The notes under the pieces are model-generated. The model saw only the letters and a program-made list of their open reading frames with translations. It did no database searches and was not told the DNA's origin. Positions 8,283-15,136 of a DNA stretch of 64,000 bases are shown here, piece after piece. The position numbers were made by a program, and so were the translations under genes. The stretch is from an uncultured Monoglobus sp. (lineage in GTDB: Bacteria > Bacillota > Clostridia > Monoglobales > Monoglobaceae): NCBI GenBank assembly GCA_947625055.1, contig CANQMT010000008.1:22211-86210 (forward strand). The letters run 5' to 3'. Each line of letters opens with the position of its first letter. The stretch's first letter is position 1.

Positions 8283-8384
8283 GTATTGTAGAGTTTTTGT
8301 CTTCAAGTGTCAGATGCCGCCGTTTCGCCGCGGCGGCCATGAATACAAAGTGTTTCCGCCCGTGGCGGATCGTGTGAACAGCCC

Positions 8385-8645
8385 TTATGAAAGCTTGTTC
8401 ATCATATTAGCGTACTGGCTCTTTCTGCGGGCGGCGGTGTTCTTGTGCAGTATACCCTTCGCCACAGCCTGATCGGTCTTCTTGACCACAGCCTTATAAG
8501 CTTCGGAGGCAGCGTCCTTGCCCTGCTTTAAAGACTCCTCAAACTTCTTGACAGCGGTCTTGAGCTGTGATTTGTTCATCTTATTCCTGAGAGTCTTTGT
8601 TGCAATAACCTTAACTCTTTTCTTAGCTGATTTGATGTTAGGCAT
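8385..8645 (-). CDS. rpsT: 30S ribosomal protein S20
   Basis: S20 binds 16S rRNA in the small subunit body. The 86-residue basic helical protein reads MPNIKSAKKRVKVIATKTLR and ends HKNTAARRKSQYANMMNKL, the S20 signature. Start ATG 8645 is chosen because GGAGGTG lies just upstream and the family begins MPNIKSA; the longer frame contains that ribosome site. Monocistronic, as is usual in Clostridia. Confidence 0.97.
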   Translation of the reverse strand: MPNIKSAKKRVKVIATKTLRNKMNKSQLKTAVKKFEESLKQGKDAASEAYKAVVKKTDQAVAKGILHKNTAARRKSQYANMMNKLS

Positions 8646-8843
8646 GATTTCACCTCCAGACAAATTTCAATTTGATTTTTACATCAGTAAAAAATATTAT
8701 ATCACTATATTTAAAAGAATGCAAGAGTTTTTTGAAAAAATTTTGTAATAATTTTCAAATCCCGGGCTGCGGTTTTAGAATATTATGTATAAAAATAGGA
8801 GCGCGGCGCCCCTAAAAATTTACGCTTAACATGAAAAAACCGA

Positions 8844-8872
8844 TTGACATAATAAGGATATTGTCATATAAT
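8844..8872 (+). promoter_or_regulatory. Promoter of the asd-dap operon
   Basis: Perfect consensus TTGACA (8844-8849), 17-base spacer, TATAAT (8867-8872). The asd start is 36 bases downstream of the -10. I found no lysine riboswitch in the short leader. Confidence 0.88.
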
Positions 8873-8907
8873 TATATATACGAATGAATTCAAGGAGGAA
8901 CAACAAA

Positions 8908-10008
8908 TTGAGACAGTTTAACGTTGGAATTATCGGCGCCACGGGCATGGTCGGACAGCGTTTTATCACGCTGCTGCATGACCATCCGTGGTTTAACATA
9001 AAGCTGCTGGCCGCTTCGCCCAGAAGCGCCGGCAAAAAATACAGCGAGGCGGTCGGCAGCCGCTGGTCAATGTCCGTTGACATTCCCGAGTCGGTGCGAG
9101 ACATGGTCGTGTATGACGCGGCGGCTGATGTGGAAAAAATCGCCGCGGAGGTTGACTTTGTGTTCTGCGCGGTCGACATGAAAAAGGACGAGATCAAGGC
9201 TCTTGAGGAAAAATACGCCAAGGCCGAGTGTCCGGTCGTTTCAAACAATTCGGCCCACCGCCACACCCCAGACGTGCCCATGATCATTCCCGAGATCAAT
9301 CCCGAGCATGCCGAGATCATCGAGGCCCAGAAAAAGCGCCTCGGCACAAAGCGCGGATTTATCGCGGTCAAGTCAAACTGCTCGCTGCAGTCGTATCTGC
9401 CCGCCTTGGCGGTCATAAACGAGAAATACCCGATCGACAAAGCGCTTGTCACCACCTATCAGGCAATATCGGGCGCGGGCAAGACGTTTGAGAGCTGGCC
9501 CGAGATGGTTGACAACCTGATCCCCTATATCGGCGGCGAGGAGATGAAGTCCGAGGTCGAGCCCAACAAGATCTTGGGCGAGATCAAGGGCGGTGAGATC
9601 GTGCCGTCAGACAAGCTGAGCATTGAGTGCCAGACTTACAGAGTCCCGGTTTCGGACGGACATACCGCCGCGATATTTTTCAGCTTTAAGGATAGAAAGA
9701 ACAAGCCCTCGGTCGAGGAGATCGAGAATATGTGGCGCGAATTTGAGGGCGAGCCTCAAAAGCTCGGTCTGCCCCACGCGCCCAAACAGTTCATATATGT
9801 TTACACCGAGAGCGAGCAGCCCGACAAGCCTCAGATCAAAGAGGCCCGCGAGATAGACGGCGGAATGGCCATATCCTGCGGCAGGCTGAGAGAGTCGGCG
9901 CAGTATGACTATAAAATGGTATCAATGAGCCACAACACTCTGCGCGGCGCGGCCGGCGGAGCGGTGCTCATGGCGGAGCTTCTTGCCGCCAAGGGTTATT
10001 TGGATTAA
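8908..10008 (+). CDS. asd: Aspartate-semialdehyde dehydrogenase (archaeal/fungal type)
   Basis: Asd reduces aspartyl phosphate to aspartate semialdehyde, the branch point of lysine/diaminopimelate, methionine and threonine synthesis. The 366-residue protein has the NADP site VGIIGATGMVGQRF, the active-site cysteine C158 in VKSNCSLQS, TTYQAISGAGK and the C-terminal SHNTLRGAAGGAV. These features and its length match the subgroup first described in archaea and fungi rather than the common E. coli-like form. TTG 8908 is preferred as start because AAGGAGG (8892-8898) lies 9 bases upstream; the ATG at 8884 lies before that site. First gene of asd-dapA-dapB. Confidence 0.94.
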   Translation: MRQFNVGIIGATGMVGQRFITLLHDHPWFNIKLLAASPRSAGKKYSEAVGSRWSMSVDIPESVRDMVVYDAAADVEKIAAEVDFVFCAVDMKKDEIKALEEKYAKAECPVVSNNSAHRHTPDVPMIIPEINPEHAEIIEAQKKRLGTKRGFIAVKSNCSLQSYLPALAVINEKYPIDKALVTTYQAISGAGKTFESWPEMVDNLIPYIGGEEMKSEVEPNKILGEIKGGEIVPSDKLSIECQTYRVPVSDGHTAAIFFSFKDRKNKPSVEEIENMWREFEGEPQKLGLPHAPKQFIYVYTESEQPDKPQIKEAREIDGGMAISCGRLRESAQYDYKMVSMSHNTLRGAAGGAVLMAELLAAKGYLD

Positions 10009-10033
10009 TATATTTAAGAAAGGATTTTCGGAT

Positions 10034-10927
10034 ATGAAAAAGCCTATTTTTACCGGAAGCGGCGTTGCGATCATTACGCCGTTTACCGAAGACGGAGTTA
10101 ATTATAACAAGATGAGCGAGCTGATCGAGATGCACATCGCTCAGGGGACCGACGCGATAATCGTGTGCGGCACCACGGGCGAATCGGCGACGATGCCCGA
10201 CGAGGAGCATAAGGAGGTCATCCGCTTCACCGTTGAGAAGGCGGCCGGCAGAATTCCCGTTATCGCGGGAACCGGCAGTAACGACACGGCCCACGCGGTC
10301 GAGCTCAGCAAATACGCCGAGAGCGTAGGGGCCGACGGTTTGCTTATTGTGACTCCGTATTATAACAAAACGACGCAGAAGGGATTGTACGCGCACACAA
10401 AGCTGATCGCCGACAGTGTGAAGATCCCGATCATCCTATACAACATCCCGAGCAGAACGGGCGGCCTCGGCTTTAAGATCGAGACGCTCAAAAAGCTGGC
10501 GGAGCTGCCGAACGTAAACGCCATCAAGGAAGCCACGGGCGACCTCGCGTTTGTTGCCGAGATCGCCGCCGAGACCGACCTTAACATTTACGCCGGAAAC
10601 GACGATATAATCGTTCCGGTCATGTCGCTGGGAGGCAAGGGCGTTATCTCGGTTCTGGCCAACATTCTGCCCAAAGAGACGCACGATATTTGCGCCATGT
10701 TTGAGAGCGGTGAGCTTGACGGATCGCGCGAGCTGTTCCTAAAGCACCTGGATCTTATCCACAAGCTGTTCATCGAGGTCAATCCAATTCCGATAAAGAT
10801 CGCCATGAACATGCTGGGCTATGACGCGGGTCCGCTCAGAATGCCCCTTTGCGATATGGAGGACGGCAACAAGGCCGTGCTTGAGGCGGCGCTTAAAAAG
10901 ATGAATGTCGGCTGCAAATTAAACTGA
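10034..10927 (+). CDS. dapA: 4-hydroxy-tetrahydrodipicolinate synthase
   Basis: DapA condenses pyruvate with aspartate semialdehyde, the committed step to diaminopimelate and lysine. The 297-residue TIM-barrel protein shows IITPFTEDGVNY, the GTTGESAT phosphate-loop motif, Tyr136 in LYNIPSRTG and Schiff-base Lys165 in NAIKEATGD. Start ATG 10034 matches the family N-terminus (MKKPIFTGSGVAIITPF); the track of open frame upstream overlaps asd and is rejected. The 25-base gap to asd and 17-base gap to dapB indicate one operon. Confidence 0.96.
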   Translation: MKKPIFTGSGVAIITPFTEDGVNYNKMSELIEMHIAQGTDAIIVCGTTGESATMPDEEHKEVIRFTVEKAAGRIPVIAGTGSNDTAHAVELSKYAESVGADGLLIVTPYYNKTTQKGLYAHTKLIADSVKIPIILYNIPSRTGGLGFKIETLKKLAELPNVNAIKEATGDLAFVAEIAAETDLNIYAGNDDIIVPVMSLGGKGVISVLANILPKETHDICAMFESGELDGSRELFLKHLDLIHKLFIEVNPIPIKIAMNMLGYDAGPLRMPLCDMEDGNKAVLEAALKKMNVGCKLN

Positions 10928-10944
10928 TTTTCGGGGTGATACGA

Positions 10945-11703
10945 ATGACAAAGATTTTACTTAGCGGAGCGGGCGGCCACATGGGCAAAGCGGTGGCGAG
11001 AGTCTGCGAGAAAACCCCGGGCGCCGAGATCGCCGCGGGATATGATATACATACCGACGGAAGCGAGAAGTTCCCGGTTTACAGTGATTTGAGCGAGGTC
11101 AAAGAGGAGTTTGACGTTATCATCGACTTTTCACACCCGTCGGCCTTTGACAGCCTGATCGATCATGTCGAAAAAACAAAGACCCCCGCGGTCATATGCA
11201 CCACGGGCCTCTCGGACGGGCAAAGGGCGAGAATGAACGAGGCGGCAAAGTCCGCGCCGATATTCTTTTCGGCCAACATGTCGATCGGAATAAATCTGAT
11301 TATTGATCTGGCCGTGCGAGCCGCGAAGCTGCTTGAGAATAACTTTGATATTGAAATAATAGAAAAGCATCACAATCAAAAGCTTGACGCGCCCAGCGGC
11401 ACCGCGCTTGCGATCGCAGACGCGGTCTCCGAGGCGGTGAGCTATGAGCCCGAGTATACCTATGACAGACATTCGGTGCGGAGGAAGCGCGGCAAGACCG
11501 AGATCGGCCTCCACGCGGTCCGCGGCGGCACAATAGTCGGCGAGCACGACGTTATCTTCGCGGGCACCGACGAGGTCATAGAGCTTAAACATTCGGCGGC
11601 TTCAAAAGAGGTGTTCGCGGTGGGCGCCGTGAAAGCGGCTGTCTTTATGAAAGGCAAGGGCGCCGGAATGTACAGCATGAAGGATTTGATTGAAAACTCA
11701 TAA
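10945..11703 (+). CDS. dapB: 4-hydroxy-tetrahydrodipicolinate reductase
   Basis: DapB reduces the DapA product with NAD(P)H. The 252-residue protein has the N-terminal nucleotide site LSGAGGHMGKAVARV and the substrate motif EIIEKHHNQKLDAPSGTA with the catalytic His pair and Lys, followed by GLHAVRGGTIVGEHDV. ATG 10945 follows GGGGTG by six bases; a GTG nine bases earlier overlaps that site. Third gene of the operon. Confidence 0.96.
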   Translation: MTKILLSGAGGHMGKAVARVCEKTPGAEIAAGYDIHTDGSEKFPVYSDLSEVKEEFDVIIDFSHPSAFDSLIDHVEKTKTPAVICTTGLSDGQRARMNEAAKSAPIFFSANMSIGINLIIDLAVRAAKLLENNFDIEIIEKHHNQKLDAPSGTALAIADAVSEAVSYEPEYTYDRHSVRRKRGKTEIGLHAVRGGTIVGEHDVIFAGTDEVIELKHSAASKEVFAVGAVKAAVFMKGKGAGMYSMKDLIENS

Positions 11704-11721
11704 TAAACAGGAGGTTATGAT

Positions 11722-12177
11722 ATGATTAAGACCATTACCGACATAAAATTTTTCAGCGGGATAGCGATCGTTACGATAAACAATATTCCCAATGATCCCG
11801 GCAGCGTGGCGCGCATTCTCGGAATTATTTCCGAGAACGACATAAGCATTGACATGATAAGCCAGACCGCGCCGTATAAGGACAGCATAAATCTGTCGTT
11901 CACCTTGTCGGAGGACGATCTCGCGGCGGTTATAGGCCTCACGGGAAAGTTTAAGTCGCTGTCGCCCAAAGTTTCCGCCGACATTAACGGCAACAACACC
12001 AAGATCCTGCTCAGCGGCGAGGGTATGCGCTATGAGGCGGGCGTCGCGGCGGAGCTGTTCGCGCTGCTGGCAGAGGAGGACATACGCGTCAAGCTGATAA
12101 CCACGGCCGAGACCGAGATCTCCTGCCTTATCGACATCAAGGACACGCAGGCGGCCAGGAAAATTCTTGAAAAATAA
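11722..12177 (+). CDS. Free-standing tandem-ACT protein, aspartokinase regulatory-domain-like
   Basis: The 151-residue protein is two ACT domains: residues ~10-75 (AIVTINNIPNDPGSVARILGIISENDISIDMI) split here as GIAIVTINNIPNDPG and ARILGIISENDISIDM, and residues ~85-150 (GMRYEAGVAAELFALLAEEDI, then LITTAETEISCLID). This is the arrangement of the C-terminal regulatory half of aspartate kinase, but no kinase domain is attached or lies nearby. It is the last gene of asd-dapA-dapB and ends at an intrinsic terminator. I infer that it senses lysine or threonine and modulates an enzyme of this pathway; this is not shown by sequence. AGGAGG precedes the start. Confidence 0.85.
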   Translation: MIKTITDIKFFSGIAIVTINNIPNDPGSVARILGIISENDISIDMISQTAPYKDSINLSFTLSEDDLAAVIGLTGKFKSLSPKVSADINGNNTKILLSGEGMRYEAGVAAELFALLAEEDIRVKLITTAETEISCLIDIKDTQAARKILEK

Positions 12178-12184
12178 CAACAGG

Positions 12185-12207
12185 CGGCGGATTTTCCGCC
12201 GTTTTTT
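12185..12207 (+). terminator. Terminator of the dap operon
   Basis: Stem CGGCGGA / TCCGCCG with loop TTT followed by six T. Confidence 0.88.
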
Positions 12208-12279
12208 GTTGGCAATAATGGGTATAATTACCTTGCGGCGGGCAATACTATCATAAAATAAACTTTATGAGGTACGCAT

Positions 12280-12573
12280 ATGATTTTAAAAGACAAACGT
12301 CAGGTAGTAATTATCAATGACATACGCTCGGACAAGATCGAGCAGGCGATCTTCATTCTGCGCGACAAGAACGACAGAAACAAGCCTGTCTCGTGCGACA
12401 GCGATCTGGTGATCGAGGCGCACAAGATAATCAACAGCTTTTTGTATCCGGGCACATACGGCCGTGGCGGCAGGCGCAGGAGCATGATGTCGCGCGGAGC
12501 TTTGTGGCTGGTTTCGGCGGCGTTCATAGTCGCTGTCTCGGCCATGCTGATAAGGCTGATCGCTCCGATTTGA
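12280..12573 (+). CDS. Small membrane-anchored protein of unknown function
   Basis: 97 residues: a soluble, charged N-terminal part (VIINDIRSDKIEQAIFILRD, with NKPVSCDSDLVIEAHKII), a basic stretch YGRGGRRRSMMSRG and one C-terminal membrane helix (ALWLVSAAFIVAVSAMLIRLI). The topology suggests a tail-anchored protein with the bulk in the cytoplasm. GAGGT precedes the ATG. I do not recognise a family; the pattern resembles small tail-anchored proteins seen in many Clostridia. Confidence 0.6.
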   Translation: MILKDKRQVVIINDIRSDKIEQAIFILRDKNDRNKPVSCDSDLVIEAHKIINSFLYPGTYGRGGRRRSMMSRGALWLVSAAFIVAVSAMLIRLIAPI

Positions 12574-12581
12574 GAAAACGC

Positions 12582-12610
12582 TTGTAAAACCGCGGGAATT
12601 ATGATATAAT
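12582..12610 (+). promoter_or_regulatory. Promoter of the SLOG/AlkD-like pair
   Basis: TTGTAA (12582-12587), 17-base spacer, TATAAT (12605-12610). The expected start point is about 12617, adjacent to the GTG start at 12618, so the first mRNA may be leaderless. Confidence 0.72.
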
Positions 12611-12617
12611 TTTCGCG

Positions 12618-13139
12618 GTGATTTTTTTGACTGATTTTAAAAGAAACGAAACCTGCTGCTTCACGGGCCACCGGATCATAAGGAGCGAGGATATCGACAC
12701 GATAAAGAACAATCTCAAGCGAGCGGTCGCCTCGCTGTACAAAGGTGGCATACGCCGCTTTATTTCGGGCGGCGCGATAGGCTTTGACACTCTTGCATCG
12801 AGGGCGGTGCTGAGCGCGAGAGAGGAATTTCCCGATATACTGCTCGTGCTCGCCCTGCCGTGCAGAGAGCAGGACAGGCTTTGGAACGCCGCGCAAAAGG
12901 CGGAGTATGCCGAGATCCTCGGCTCCGCCGACGAGGTGATCTATGTTTCCGAAAACTACAGCCCAGAGTGCATGCTGAGGCGCAACCGGTATATGGTCGA
13001 CCGCAGCTCGGCCGCGGTCGTCTATATCCAATATCCGCGCGGCGGCACGGTTTATACCGTTAATTACGCTTTGGACAGCGGGCTTAAGGTCATAAATATT
13101 CTTGATAATACGGAGGCGGATAAAAATTATGGAGCTTGA
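12618..13139 (+). CDS. SLOG-family (DUF1273/YpsA-like) nucleotide-binding protein
   Basis: The 173-residue protein has ETCCFTGHRII at residues ~11-21 and RFISGGAIGFDTLASR at ~46-61, the nucleotide-binding blocks of the SLOG superfamily branch that includes YpsA/DUF1273. Members bind nucleotide-like ligands; several are implicated in stress signalling, but the role here is unknown. GTG 12618 gives the longest sensible protein; TTG 12627 is an alternative, and neither has a clear Shine-Dalgarno site. Its 3' end overlaps the AlkD-like start by 11 bases, so the two are co-translated. Confidence 0.84.
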   Translation: MIFLTDFKRNETCCFTGHRIIRSEDIDTIKNNLKRAVASLYKGGIRRFISGGAIGFDTLASRAVLSAREEFPDILLVLALPCREQDRLWNAAQKAEYAEILGSADEVIYVSENYSPECMLRRNRYMVDRSSAAVVYIQYPRGGTVYTVNYALDSGLKVINILDNTEADKNYGA

Positions 13140-13869
13140 AAAAATCAAGTGGAACGACGAGGGCTACAAGGCGTTTGTCGATTATCTCAACGGAGAGGCC
13201 GAAAGCGGGTACGCGGAGTTTAACAAAAAAATAACTCCGCGATCGGGCTGCCCGATAATCGGTGTGCGCGTGCCTGAGCTGCGCAGGATCGCCAAGCGGA
13301 TCGCGAAGGGAGACGGCAGAGCCTATCTTGATTATCTTACATATGAGCATAAAGGCGAAATGACGCAGGAGGAAATAATAGTATCCGGTTTGGTCGTCGG
13401 CGCTCTGTCATTGCCGTTCGGCGAGATGTGCCAAAGGATACGCTTTTTCGCTGCCTCGGTCAAAAACTGGGCCTGCTGCGATGTGGCGGTGAGCTCGTTT
13501 AAGGGAATTAAAAAATTTATCGAGGAATACAAGATCGAGATCTATCGGTTTTTAAGGAGCGATGATCCGTGGGAACAGAGAGTCGGGCTGATCATCCTGC
13601 TTGACTATTATCTGAATGACGAGCAAAGCGCCGCCTATGCGCTCAAGTGCGCAAACGGAGTGAAAAGCGGGGAATATTATGTCAACATGGCGCAGGCGTG
13701 GCTGATAGCGACCGCCTTTGTGAAACACAGAGAGCTGACAAAAAATTATCTCGAAAACGAATTTGATTTAAGCGAAAAGGTGCTGAAAATGACGGTCCGC
13801 AAGCTGCGGGACTCCTACCGCGTGTCCGACGGGGACAAAGCGTGGGCCGCCGCACTGCGTCTCAGATGA
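13129..13869 (+). CDS. DNA alkylation repair protein (AlkD/HEAT-like)
   Basis: AlkD-type proteins are helical HEAT-repeat DNA glycosylases that remove bulky or cationic alkyl bases. The 246-residue protein contains GVRVPELRRIAKRI, VKNWACCDVAVSSF and DDPWEQRVGLIILLDYY, all typical of the bacterial AlkD group; the NWACCD block carries the family Asp. ATG 13129 has GGAGG upstream, and its frame matches the family start. Co-transcribed with the SLOG gene and ended by a shared palindromic terminator. Confidence 0.9.
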   Translation: MELEKIKWNDEGYKAFVDYLNGEAESGYAEFNKKITPRSGCPIIGVRVPELRRIAKRIAKGDGRAYLDYLTYEHKGEMTQEEIIVSGLVVGALSLPFGEMCQRIRFFAASVKNWACCDVAVSSFKGIKKFIEEYKIEIYRFLRSDDPWEQRVGLIILLDYYLNDEQSAAYALKCANGVKSGEYYVNMAQAWLIATAFVKHRELTKNYLENEFDLSEKVLKMTVRKLRDSYRVSDGDKAWAAALRLR

Positions 13870-13875
13870 AAAAGC

Positions 13876-13903
13876 GGCTCCGTTTCCGGCCGGAAACGGA
13901 GCC
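13876..13903. terminator. Bidirectional terminator between convergent genes
   Basis: A perfect 28-bp palindrome (GGCTCCGTTTCCGG and its complement) with A-rich and T-rich flanks serves the AlkD-like gene (+) and the VanX-like gene (-). Confidence 0.88.
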
Positions 13904-13917
13904 TTAAATTTTTGACG

Positions 13918-14676
13918 TTAAACCGCGGGGACCGAGTCCTCGCTGACCGGGAAATCAAAATATGTGTCGGGGTACGGCTCGTTCTCAAGCGTGAAGTGCC
14001 ACCATTCGGTGTCAAGAGGTTTGAAGCCGTTCTCGACCATTATGTTCCTTAGAATGTTCCTGTTGTTTATCTGCTCCTCGGTCAGGTCCCCGACGTAGTC
14101 CGGATGCGAGCGCTCTCCGAAATAATCGAATGTTCCGCCCATGTCAACGTCTTTGCCGGTCCTCATGTCGAAAATGGTCAAATCAACGGTGCTTCCGCGG
14201 CTGTGGCCCGATTTTTCGGCGATGTAGCCTTGGTCGAACAACACCGATTTGTCAAGCTCGGGATAGAAATAATCCTTCATGCGCGTGTCGCTCGTATCCT
14301 CGGCCCATTCGATAAAATCGTTGACCGCGGTCTGCGGACGATACGCGTCATAGATCTTTAGCATATATCCCTGCTCTTCGGCGTCTTTCGCGGCTTCGCC
14401 AAGAGCGGCGGCCGCCTCTTTTGAGATCAGGGCGCACGGCTCTTCATAGCCGTCTATTCTGTCACCCACAAAATTGTACTCTGAATAGTATCTTATTTCG
14501 AGTATCACATCGGGCACCGCCTCTGCGAGCGAAACAAAGCCCGAAGCGTCTTTTTCGGCTGCGCTTTCCGTTTGGGACGGAGCCTCGGCCGGCGCGGGAC
14601 CTCCCGCGGAACAGGCCGACAGCAGCCCTGCCGACAAAATTGCGGCGGTGATCAGTTTGAAAAATTTTTTACACAT
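13918..14676 (-). CDS. VanX-like D-Ala-D-Ala dipeptidase lipoprotein (peptidase M15D)
   Basis: Zinc D,D-dipeptidases of this family hydrolyse D-Ala-D-Ala. The 252-residue precursor has a lipobox (LLSAC at ~18-22), an Ala/Pro/Glu linker and the catalytic domain: KIYDAYRPQTAV, zinc ligands in SGHSRGSTVDLTI (His, Asp) and the TEWWHFTL block with catalytic Glu and third zinc His. All key residues are present. No vanH, vanA, vanR or vanS lies nearby, so a role in peptidoglycan turnover rather than glycopeptide resistance is more likely; the lipid anchor also differs from cytoplasmic VanX. Confidence 0.88.
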   Translation of the reverse strand: MCKKFFKLITAAILSAGLLSACSAGGPAPAEAPSQTESAAEKDASGFVSLAEAVPDVILEIRYYSEYNFVGDRIDGYEEPCALISKEAAAALGEAAKDAEEQGYMLKIYDAYRPQTAVNDFIEWAEDTSDTRMKDYFYPELDKSVLFDQGYIAEKSGHSRGSTVDLTIFDMRTGKDVDMGGTFDYFGERSHPDYVGDLTEEQINNRNILRNIMVENGFKPLDTEWWHFTLENEPYPDTYFDFPVSEDSVPAV

Positions 14677-14790
14677 GAGATCAACTCCTTTTTAGTTTTA
14701 GATAACCGAAACTGTTGTTATATGTATTATACCATATCCGCCGCAAATTGTAAATAACCATAAATTTTTTTACTTTTTATAAAATTTTTC

Positions 14791-14819
14791 TTGCATTAAT
14801 CGGATATTTATGTTAATAT
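14791..14819 (+). promoter_or_regulatory. Promoter of the T-box leader
   Basis: TTGCAT (14791-14796), 17-base spacer, TAATAT (14814-14819), just upstream of the T-box RNA. Confidence 0.7.
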
Positions 14820-14829
14820 AAGTATACTT

Positions 14830-15106
14830 ACATATAAATGCGTTTGAGCGGAAACAAGTAGATGCGTGAAAGTCTCAAGAGAGTTGCCGGGAGCTGCGAG
14901 GCAATGACGGAAGCGTCTTCGAATACATTCCGCGAGCAGTGCACCGAAAGGGTTTGAGCCGTCCGAGTAGGCTGCAACGGGAGTTCCCGTCACAGAACTT
15001 AGGTATTGATGATACCTTCTGAGGCCGCGGCCGTGAGGGCGCGGTGAATTGAGGTGGTACCACGGGTGAAACTCGTCCTCTGCTTAAAAAGAGAGCGGGT
15101 TTTTTG
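14830..15106 (+). promoter_or_regulatory. T-box riboswitch, apparent tyrosine specifier (UAC)
   Basis: T-box leaders read the charging state of one tRNA and let transcription continue when it is uncharged. Stem I elements are visible: AAGTAGATGC (kink-turn side), AGAGAG (14879-14884), GCTGCGAG (14893-14900), then the specifier loop GAA-TAC-A with TAC at 14924-14926, matching tRNA-Tyr. The T-box core AATTGAGGTGGTACCACG (15048-15065) contains the TGGT bulge, which would pair with a discriminator A, as tRNA-Tyr has. The competing terminator pairs ACTCGTCCTCT (15071-15081) with AGAGAGCGGGT before a T-run (15100-15105). It controls the sodium/solute symporter gene 30 bases downstream. Confidence 0.9.
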
Positions 15107-15136
15107 TTTTGCCCGCAAAAGAAAGGATGATTTAAA

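Noticed and set aside
8756..8907. Lysine riboswitch before asd
   Set aside because: The promoter lies too close to the start codon and no L-box motifs are visible.
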